Shown here: piece by piece, positions 26,612 to 32,597 of the stretch
Layout of the letters: every line of letters starts with the position of its first letter
Numbering within the stretch: position 1 is the first letter of the stretch
Source: Niabella sp.
Lineage (GTDB): Bacteria; Bacteroidota; Bacteroidia; Chitinophagales; Chitinophagaceae
Direction of reading: 5' to 3'
Assembly: GCA_017744795.1 (NCBI GenBank)
Contig: JAGIAQ010000042.1
Location: 1-32,597 of the forward strand
DNA length: 32,597 nt
Translations under genes and position numbers: made by a program
Notes under the pieces: model-generated
The model's database searches: none
What the model saw: only the letters and a program-made list of their open reading frames with translations
Told to the model about the DNA's origin: nothing

Positions 26612-27088
26612 AAACAGGCATTTTTAATATTAAAAACCAAAATTTTTACGAAACAGAAGACGGCCCCTAGCCAGAACAATCGCGCAATAACCGTTATTTT
26701 TGAGCATTTAACGGCCGGGACAATACAGCTAAGCAACTTTATATTATATGCGGCACTTATTCAAAATCGTCATTTCGTTCCTAAATCCGGAGCAACTAAA
26801 AAAAACAACCATTAGTAAAACCGAACCAGGATCGTTTTTTACCACGCTATCAGATCTCCCAGGCACTTTGCATTAAATCAGCAATCGTCGTTTTGCAGCT
26901 TTCAGTATATTTTTCTGCTATTACACGCAATATAACAGCAAAATTCAAAATAAAAAACAATTTTGCGCATTTTTTGCGGTATTTTTATTTTTTTAACGCA
27001 AAAAAACCGATCATATTATCGACAGAAATTTCGATTCGTGCTGGGAAACGATTATTTTCAACTATTAATTCAATCCAAATTATTTTAC
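26612..27088. promoter_or_regulatory. Divergent regulatory region between susC and the Tat-exported oxidoreductase
   Basis: This 477-bp region has no convincing gene. A 16-bp perfect palindrome TTTTTAATATTAAAAA lies at 26621-26636, ten bp upstream of the susC start, hence within the leader. A second palindrome AATAAC-C-GTTATT lies at 26686-26698. An exact -7 box TATTTTTG faces right at 26695-26702, overlapping that palindrome. A 9-bp inverted repeat TTTTTTGCG/CGCAAAAAA (26970-26978 / 26997-27005) precedes the oxidoreductase gene. A 42-codon open frame at 26748-26876 (+) is noted in the findings. Confidence 0.5.
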
Positions 27089-28093
27089 ATGAATACTAAA
27101 ACGGACCGGAGAAACTTTATTAAAACAGCAGGTTTTGCAGGATTGTATGCGGCATTGGGGCCGGGATTTACCGGTATAGCAGCAGCCTCTGCGGAGCAGC
27201 GGAGAGTAGGTATTATTGGCCTGGACACCTCGCATAGCGTTGAATTTATAAAATCATTAAACAAGGCGAAAGACACAACAACCTACAACGCTTATTACGT
27301 TTCCATTGCTTATCCTTATGGCAGCAGAACGATCAAAAGCAGCTATAGCCGCATCGACCAATTTACCCGGGAGGCAAAAGAAAACGGTGTAACAATCGCT
27401 GGTTCTATTGATGAGCTGCTCAACAATTGTGACGTGGTATTGCTGGAAACCAACGACGGAAACCTGCACCTGGAGCAGGCTACAAAAGTTTTCAGAAGCG
27501 GGAAAAAAGTTTTTATCGACAAACCGGTTGCGGGGCAAATGAAAGACGTCATCAGTATCTACCAGCTTGCGAAAAAATACAACACCCCTATGTTTTCAGC
27601 ATCTTCCTTACGTTATATTGAAAAAGCACAACAGGTGCGCGCCAATACATATGGGAAGGTTTTAGGCGCCACTGCTTTTAGTCCGGCAACAATTGATGCT
27701 ACCCATACGGATCTGTTCTGGTATGGGATACACGGCGTGGAGTTGCTTTATACGATAATGGGCACAGGATGTGTGAGCGTGCAGCAAACCTCTACTCCTG
27801 AGACAGATGTAGTGGTAGGCACTTGGAATGATGGCCGGATCGGCGTCTTTCGCGGCACGCGCAATGGTAAACATGATTACGGGGGCATTGTGCATGCAGA
27901 AAAGGCCACGGTGTTTATTGATAAATACGATGGCTATGACCCCTTGCTAAAAGAAATCATCAAATTTTTTGAAACCGGCATCGCACCGGTTGCAGCTGCC
28001 GAAACCTTAGAAATTTATGCTTTTATGGACGCGGCAGCCAAAAGCAAAATGAATAAAGGAGACCGTGTGAACCTGCAAAAAATAGTCTTATAA
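27089..28093 (+). CDS. Tat-exported Gfo/Idh/MocA-like oxidoreductase with altered glycine motif
   Basis: A 334-residue protein. Its start MNTKTDRRNFIKTAGFAGLY has the twin-arginine pattern RRNFIK, so it would fold in the cytoplasm and be exported, as expected for a cofactor-binding protein. The Rossmann loop reads VGIIGLDTSHSVEF, where GxGxxG is replaced by GLDTSH. The family motif EKP appears as VFIDKPVAGQ (D144-K145-P146). Such GLDTSH variants form a known-looking group in Bacteroidota and Planctomycetes, but I recall no established reaction. ATG 27089 is chosen because the signal starts there; the frame is open to 26963. It is divergent from susC and may be co-regulated. Confidence 0.87.
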   Translation: MNTKTDRRNFIKTAGFAGLYAALGPGFTGIAAASAEQRRVGIIGLDTSHSVEFIKSLNKAKDTTTYNAYYVSIAYPYGSRTIKSSYSRIDQFTREAKENGVTIAGSIDELLNNCDVVLLETNDGNLHLEQATKVFRSGKKVFIDKPVAGQMKDVISIYQLAKKYNTPMFSASSLRYIEKAQQVRANTYGKVLGATAFSPATIDATHTDLFWYGIHGVELLYTIMGTGCVSVQQTSTPETDVVVGTWNDGRIGVFRGTRNGKHDYGGIVHAEKATVFIDKYDGYDPLLKEIIKFFETGIAPVAAAETLEIYAFMDAAAKSKMNKGDRVNLQKIVL

Positions 28094-28703
28094 TAGCTCA
28101 TCCAATGTTGTTTACTTAAGTTTTCGGAGAGGATCTTTTATGGCCCCTGCAAAGGACGGTATTCATTGTCTATAACATCTTTTATAAAGTTTGATTGCCA
28201 ACGCTGTCTCTTCTTTTTATTGATAACTTCATTCTGTTTTGTTTCTTCTCTTACTTTTTTCAGTCGATAAAAAAGTAAGCAAAAAATCTTTTTCCGCCGG
28301 AAGGTGAATTCCGCCCCCTTTTTCGAGACCGGGCTGGGGCGGAACCGGTCAACTCTGCGCTTCAGGCCTGGTTATGACGCCTTCCCAATATTCTATCTTT
28401 GAAAGATCGCCTGGCGGCGTCAAAACCGCCGTTCCGCTTGATTTGCCCTTTCACTACCCTGCGTAAATCCTTCTAAGTAACCTCAGTTTCAGGAAGTGCG
28501 ATTGTCTTTTTATCGGGATGTTTTTTTAACAAAAATGGACTGTCAATAGCCTGCAGGATTCAGTGCGCCTATTTCGTCGTTATTTCTGCTGCAATCAAAA
28601 ACACTAAAAAGAACGCACTCTGAATTCTACTGAAATAATGCCCTTTTACATTTCTTATTCTACATTCCTCGGAATCTTGCGCTTAGTAAACGACATTGAT
28701 GGC
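28094..28703. other. Gene-free spacer with a hairpin-rich element
   Basis: No gene is seen in 610 bp between the convergent oxidoreductase and hydrolase genes. The stretch 28280-28450 is GC-richer than its surroundings and packed with inverted repeats; it is listed separately. The small open frame from 28638 is mainly antisense to the hydrolase gene. Confidence 0.6.
28250..28421. ncRNA. Candidate structured element: series of perfect hairpins
   Basis: In order: an 11-bp perfect stem CTTACTTTTTT/AAAAAAGTAAG (28250-28260 / 28269-28279, 8-nt loop), TTCCG-c-CGGAA (28292-28302), GACCGG/CCGGTC (28327-28332 / 28345-28350), and GACGCC/GGCGTC (28376-28381 / 28416-28421) enclosing ATCTTT-g-AAAGAT (28395-28407). 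It may be a structured RNA or a repeat of the genome. No known RNA family was recognised. Confidence 0.3.
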
Positions 28704-29795
28704 TCATCTTTTAAAGACGCTGTCCAGTACCTGAAAAGCGGCTTTGGTAGCGGCTTCGGGAAAATCGTGCGTAGCATCGGGGAAACAGGTAAACAACGCA
28801 TCAGAGGCATTATAAAGTTTGTATACTGCACTTATGTTTTTCAATCCGGCTCTTACGCCTGCCACGTTGAAATTTGCATCCCGCAGCGGGGAATTGGTGA
28901 AGAATACGCGGGGCGCAATCGTTGCAATGATGTCATCAAAATCAAAAGGGATGCGTTCTGGCTGCAACTGGTATTTTTCCCTCAGTAAGGGCATGTATCT
29001 TTTTTGGGCCCAGGGCCCCAGCTTACCACCGTAGCGTTTTTCCATCGCCGGTCCCAGGTCGTAATAAGGGAACAAGGTCCAGCCGCAACTGGCAATGACC
29101 ACTTTTACTCTTTGATCAAATGCGCCCAGGAATATCGCATTATGCCCTCCAAGTGAATGTCCGATCACTGCAATTTTAGCGGGATCTACCATGGATAGCG
29201 ACTGTAAATAGTCCACGCAGCGCATATGATCAAAGATGCCCTTCATGGTCCCCGACAGGTACCGGTCTTTGTCAAAATCATAATTAGCCAAATCTCCAAA
29301 ACTTGGGTAATCCGGCGCCAGTACCACATAGCCGCACTCCGCCAGTTTTTTAGCATAATCCCTGTTGGCCAGCGCGCTGTACCCCGCTACCGATAATTTC
29401 CCCAGCTCATCGGTTCCATGCAACGCAATTACAGCCGGGATCTTTTTGCCAGCCGTTTGTTCAAGCGGCAAATACAACAAAGCCGGAAGGTTCTCTCCTT
29501 TTGCAACCGTAAACCGGATTGAATATCTCTTGTACCCCTTACCGGTTGTACTGTCTAAAACGTGAACATCAAACGGCGGATTTCTTTTAAGATCAGGCAA
29601 GGAGCCCATCGCTTCCTGCATATGGGCCAAAATAGTTTTTCGTTTTTTGTTCCACTGTTCAACCGTTGTAATCTTACTGCCTTTGTATACAAAAGAGGGC
29701 CCCGGAGCTTCACTTTTCCTGTGAGCAATGCAGGCGCCTGCAAAGAACAGCACAACTATGATGGGAATACGCCAGGAGTAAATAGAAAACCGCAT
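28704..29795 (-). CDS. Alpha/beta-hydrolase lipoprotein (dienelactone-hydrolase / acetyl-esterase-like)
   Basis: A 363-residue protein with a lipoprotein-like signal (LFFAGACIAH, Cys22). The alpha/beta-hydrolase core is complete: ALHGTDE (oxyanion region, about 125-130), nucleophile S214 in VIGHSLGGHNA, and candidate acid D306 in SPLRDANFN and base H343 in DATHDFPE. The fold type matches large esterases of carbohydrate loci (acetyl-xylan-esterase or glucuronyl-esterase-like), which remove ester decorations from glycans. It lies 42 bp after the beta-propeller gene in the same direction, so the two form an operon. Substrate is an inference only. Confidence 0.88.
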   Translation of the reverse strand: MRFSIYSWRIPIIVVLFFAGACIAHRKSEAPGPSFVYKGSKITTVEQWNKKRKTILAHMQEAMGSLPDLKRNPPFDVHVLDSTTGKGYKRYSIRFTVAKGENLPALLYLPLEQTAGKKIPAVIALHGTDELGKLSVAGYSALANRDYAKKLAECGYVVLAPDYPSFGDLANYDFDKDRYLSGTMKGIFDHMRCVDYLQSLSMVDPAKIAVIGHSLGGHNAIFLGAFDQRVKVVIASCGWTLFPYYDLGPAMEKRYGGKLGPWAQKRYMPLLREKYQLQPERIPFDFDDIIATIAPRVFFTNSPLRDANFNVAGVRAGLKNISAVYKLYNASDALFTCFPDATHDFPEAATKAAFQVLDSVFKR

Positions 29796-29837
29796 CTGTT
29801 TTTATTTTAGAAAAATCGAATATTTTAGAACCAGATA

Positions 29838-31166
29838 TCAGCCAGCCTGTAATGGGTTTTTAAACCGGATCAGGTCAGCAACAATTTTACCTTCCCGTTC
29901 AATACGGGCGATGGTATAAATATATCCGTCCGCACCCACCGCTATTGAATTCACATACGAGGGTCTTCCCCCATCGGCATAGTATACCGGCCCATGATCC
30001 TGGTAGTACCCCGACGGAATATGATAGGTGACCAGGTGCAGGTTTTCCGGCCCCCTTGCTGCACCTTTAGCAATGGCATCCACGCCTTTTAACCGTTTTC
30101 CGTTTTCGTATACGGGCCCGCCGGTAAGATAGTAAATAGTTTCCTTGTCTGGTCCAAGGGTAAAACCTAAATAGCCATAGCTAAACTGGTCAAACATACC
30201 GCTCAATTTCGATGGTATCGATGTTAATCTTGGTCCTACTTGCAGGCAGTTACCAACAGGGTCAAAAACAAAAAGGTAACCTGAATTTCCATGAACGCCG
30301 TACACCGTTTTTGATCCGGGATACCAAAAAACTTTTCTCCAGTTATAGGCCATACTGCCCGGCTGTGTAAAATCATATTTCCCAAAATAATCCTTTCTCA
30401 GGTCAACACCCTCCACGCAATACAACTGATCCCTTGCAGGGTCATAACAAAAAATATTGCCCTCGGCGGTCGACGCATAGGCACATCCCGTTCGCGGATC
30501 TACCACTAAGGAGCGGCATAAGGAGCGAAAGTCTTTTCCGGGGATACCATTCTCTCCATCGCCATTTAGTTTTCTTTTATTTTTTAATACCCCGGTGGTT
30601 ACATCATAAAAAATAAAATGACCCGTTGGCCAGGTGATACAAAAAATATGCCCCCTGTCGGTATCCATTACCATAGACACCACGCCTTCTCCGTCCGGGA
30701 TGAGGGCCAGCCGCTCAACAGACCCGGTCTCCAGATCATAGGACAGCAGGTGGCCGCCACGGTACAACCCATATCCCTCAGGCGGGTTACGTGCCATCCG
30801 GTCCATTCCGTCGATCAACTCATAATACCCCACATGTGTTGCAAAAAATAACTTCCCCTGGTACTCATAAAACTCCACATGACTTTTGCCCTGGGCAATC
30901 GATAACGCGTGGCTCTCGCCACATAGATCTGTAAGGTCGCCGATCAATTGTATGATTCCCGCAGCGGGATCAAAGACAAAAAAACGTCCGGCTACACTAT
31001 ACTTTTCGGATGAAAGAACATAATAGATCTTCCCGTCACTGGCAGCAGTAATGGCATTATAAGTATCGTGTGCATCAGCGAACCCTGAATTAAATATTGC
31101 TGCAATAAGCACTTCATTATTAGTTTTTCCGGATGGTTTATGCTCCATGGTTTCTACATATTTCAT
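29838..31166 (-). CDS. Cytoplasmic beta-propeller-like protein of unknown function
   Basis: A 442-residue protein without signal peptide or membrane segment. Blade-like repeats recur: GKIYYVLSS..FFVFDPAAG, GHLLSYDLETG, GHFIFYDVTTG, GNIFCYDPARD, GYLFVFDPVGN and GYIYTIARI, each ending in an aromatic-Asp-Pro or Tyr-Asp turn. This is typical of six- to seven-bladed propellers such as lactonases, lyases or scaffold proteins. I cannot assign a family or active site. It is first in an operon with the hydrolase lipoprotein, and its promoter region is shared with the second susC gene and the operator copies. A slightly shorter start (MEHKPSG, residue 7) is possible. Confidence 0.8.
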   Translation of the reverse strand: MKYVETMEHKPSGKTNNEVLIAAIFNSGFADAHDTYNAITAASDGKIYYVLSSEKYSVAGRFFVFDPAAGIIQLIGDLTDLCGESHALSIAQGKSHVEFYEYQGKLFFATHVGYYELIDGMDRMARNPPEGYGLYRGGHLLSYDLETGSVERLALIPDGEGVVSMVMDTDRGHIFCITWPTGHFIFYDVTTGVLKNKRKLNGDGENGIPGKDFRSLCRSLVVDPRTGCAYASTAEGNIFCYDPARDQLYCVEGVDLRKDYFGKYDFTQPGSMAYNWRKVFWYPGSKTVYGVHGNSGYLFVFDPVGNCLQVGPRLTSIPSKLSGMFDQFSYGYLGFTLGPDKETIYYLTGGPVYENGKRLKGVDAIAKGAARGPENLHLVTYHIPSGYYQDHGPVYYADGGRPSYVNSIAVGADGYIYTIARIEREGKIVADLIRFKNPLQAG

Positions 31167-31280
31167 TCTATTAATACTGTTTTTAATTAATACCGGTTTT
31201 ATATTCTGCTGTTTACCGCGGCCATTTATCGTCTATAAGCAAAAAAATCAACGGCCATTCATATATTGTCAAGTCAGTTC

Positions 31281-31292
31281 GTTAACGTACAC
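31281..31292 (-). promoter_or_regulatory. Operator-like site 1 (GTGTACGTTAAC, minus strand)
   Basis: The plus strand reads GTTAACGTACAC, the exact reverse complement of site 2. It lies 115 bp upstream of the beta-propeller start. The form GTnnACGTnnAC has the central CG of many LacI-family operators. Confidence 0.55.
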
Positions 31293-31535
31293 GCAAAAAT
31301 AGCCGTATTTGTCAGACATAAAAAAATAATCCTCATTTTTTTATCAATACAGCTTCGAGCTTCCCTGCTGTTGTTCCAACGACGCGGCCGGCCTAGTGTT
31401 CATTCGTAGTACCCGATAGCAGTGCAGGATTGTGGGTCATCAGCAAAACAGGCGTCAATAGATGCCGCAGTTGTTGCATTTGTATTGTAAATACTCAAAG
31501 GAAACAATGTTAACAACCTGTTAACAAAAATAAAT

Positions 31536-31547
31536 GTGTACGTTAAC
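31536..31547 (+). promoter_or_regulatory. Operator-like site 2 (GTGTACGTTAAC)
   Basis: Exact copy of the motif, about 70-80 bp upstream of the second susC start, near the expected -33 region of its promoter. Confidence 0.55.
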
Positions 31548-31576
31548 GGAGATTGTCAAATAGTGTTGTACTTTTC

Positions 31577-31588
31577 GTGTACGTTACC
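31577..31588 (+). promoter_or_regulatory. Operator-like site 3 (GTGTACGTTACC)
   Basis: Matches the motif in 11 of 12 positions. It starts directly after the near-consensus -7 box TACTTTTC (31569-31576), where the transcription start would lie, and 41 bp (about four helical turns) after site 2. Confidence 0.55.
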
Positions 31589-31615
31589 GACGCATCCATA
31601 ATTAAACCATCTTAT

Positions 31616-32597
31616 ATGAAATTGTCTATGCGCTTGCTTCTTGCATTTTTTTTAGCTGCCTCCTTTAACTATTCCGGCAACGCCCTAAATGCTGCTGTAT
31701 TTTACCAAAGATTACCGTATATAAAGGGGATTATAAAAGACGACAAGGGGGCGCCATTGGGTGGCGTAACCGTGTCTGTAAAAGGCAACGCAACGGCCGT
31801 GCAATCTGGCCCCGACGGTTCGTTTTCCATTGAAGCAAACCCCGGCGCTATATTAGTATTAACCCTTGTTGGATATCAACGGATGGAAATAGCGGCAGCA
31901 GCAGGTGCGCCGCAAACCTATACTATGCAATTGCAGGCAACATCCATGGAAGAAGTAGTGGTTACCGCCCTGGGATTGGAAAAAGAAAAACGTACGCTTA
32001 CCTATAGCACTCAATCGGTAAAAACCAAAGCGCTAACGCAGGCAAGAGATGTGAATCTTGTAAATGCACTTCAGGGTAAGGTCGCCGGGTTAAATATCAG
32101 TTCCGGTTCCAGTGGCATCGGATCCGCATCCCGCGTCATCCTCAGGGGTAACCGATCCATTAATGGCAACAGCCAGGCGCTTTATGTGGTAGATGGTATA
32201 CAGGTAAGCGATATCAGCTACCTGAACCCGGACAACATTGCAAGCATGAATGTGCTGAAGGGAGCAAATGCCGCGGCCCTATACGGCAGCGCCGGGCAAA
32301 ACGGAGTTATTATCATTGAAACCAAAAAAGGAACTTCCGGAAAATTTGTTAGCCTGAGCAGTACTTATATGATCGCCGAGGCGCAACCTTCTATTCCTTT
32401 CCAGGATCAATACGGACAGGGGATCAATGGTATTTATAATAAATCAATTGAAAGTGTATGGGGGCCTAAACTAAAAGATACATTGGTGGATACCTGGTCC
32501 TTGGTTCCAGCAAAAGCCGGCACCCAATATCCCTACCTCCCCCAGCCCGGCGTGCGTGACGCCATTTTACGCAGCGGGCATAATTCGGCAACCAATC
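31616..32597 (+). CDS. SusC/RagA-type TonB-dependent transporter (second copy), cut by the window end
   Basis: Open from ATG 31616 to the last base, 327 codons without a stop. The signal peptide is MKLSMRLLLAFFLAASF and following residues. A CarboxypepD_reg-like domain follows (IKGIIKDDKGAPLGGVTVSVKG to about 107). The TonB box is MEEVVVTALGLEKEKRT, then come the plug blocks LQGKVAGLNIS, RVILRGNRSINGNSQALYVVDGI and LKGANAAALYGSAGQNGV. The barrel lies beyond the window. The sequence differs clearly from the first SusC copy, so it belongs to another uptake system; a SusD gene is expected next. Operator-like sites 2 and 3 flank its likely promoter. Confidence 0.94.
   Translation, partial: MKLSMRLLLAFFLAASFNYSGNALNAAVFYQRLPYIKGIIKDDKGAPLGGVTVSVKGNATAVQSGPDGSFSIEANPGAILVLTLVGYQRMEIAAAAGAPQTYTMQLQATSMEEVVVTALGLEKEKRTLTYSTQSVKTKALTQARDVNLVNALQGKVAGLNISSGSSGIGSASRVILRGNRSINGNSQALYVVDGIQVSDISYLNPDNIASMNVLKGANAAALYGSAGQNGVIIIETKKGTSGKFVSLSSTYMIAEAQPSIPFQDQYGQGINGIYNKSIESVWGPKLKDTLVDTWSLVPAKAGTQYPYLPQPGVRDAILRSGHNSATN

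Larger units (their letters stand above)
31167..31615. promoter_or_regulatory. Divergent regulatory region between the beta-propeller operon and the second susC
   Basis: The 449-bp region has no gene. It holds three copies of a 12-bp motif (listed separately), two TGTTAACA words 11 bp apart (31508-31515 and 31519-31526), and a 10-bp perfect A/T hairpin ATAAAAAAAT/ATTTTTTTAT (31318-31327 / 31335-31344). That hairpin lies between the two transcription units. A near-consensus -7 box TACTTTTC lies at 31569-31576. Confidence 0.6.

Noticed and set aside
28638..28988. 116-codon plus-strand frame
   Set aside because: Most of it is antisense to the hydrolase gene, and the rest lies in repeat-like spacer.

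Overview
The window looks like chromosomal DNA from a Bacteroidota of the family Chitinophagaceae; a Niabella-like genus is a guess. The grounds are two SusC-type TonB-dependent transporters, a SusD partner, DUF5017, a fused membrane/S26 signal peptidase, a stand-alone purS, and several exact matches to the Bacteroidota -7 promoter box TAnnTTTG. No rRNA, tRNA, CRISPR array, transposase or phage gene was found.

Positions 1-6750 are mostly housekeeping: the 3' end of a glycoside hydrolase family 2 gene (+), a large exported M16 metallopeptidase (-), then a minus-strand group made of a hypothetical protein, pssA, purS and rsmI, with pssA and purS overlapping by 4 bp. Positions 6900-9730 hold a divergent pair: a cytoplasmic Gfo/Idh/MocA oxidoreductase (-) and an ALDH7-type aldehyde dehydrogenase (+). 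Positions 10083-13356 hold an exported subtilisin-like protease and signal peptidase I (+), ending in a strong terminator.

Positions 13514-31166 are accessory glycan metabolism. Two tandem exported FAD-dependent oxidoreductases (+) converge on a minus-strand utilisation locus read in the order SusC, SusD, DUF5017 lipoprotein, FucP-type sugar transporter, sulfatase. Divergent from this SusC is a Tat-exported Gfo/Idh/MocA-like protein. Next comes a minus-strand pair of a cytoplasmic beta-propeller protein and an alpha/beta-hydrolase lipoprotein. This pair is divergent from a second SusC gene that runs off the window end. Three copies of a 12-bp operator-like motif lie in that last divergent region and suggest one LacI-type regulator for both sides. 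The inferred theme is uptake of a sulfated glycan or glycoconjugate, outer-membrane import, desulfation, monosaccharide uptake and oxidative chemistry. No glycoside hydrolase or regulator gene lies inside the accessory part.

The most unusual signals are a Gly-rich two-copy beta repeat inserted in SusD, a 7-residue Asn/Asp-Pro repeat in the DUF5017 lipoprotein, a hairpin-rich 170-bp intergenic element at 28250-28421, the operator triad at 31281-31588, and dispersed degenerate word repeats that fill many intergenic gaps.
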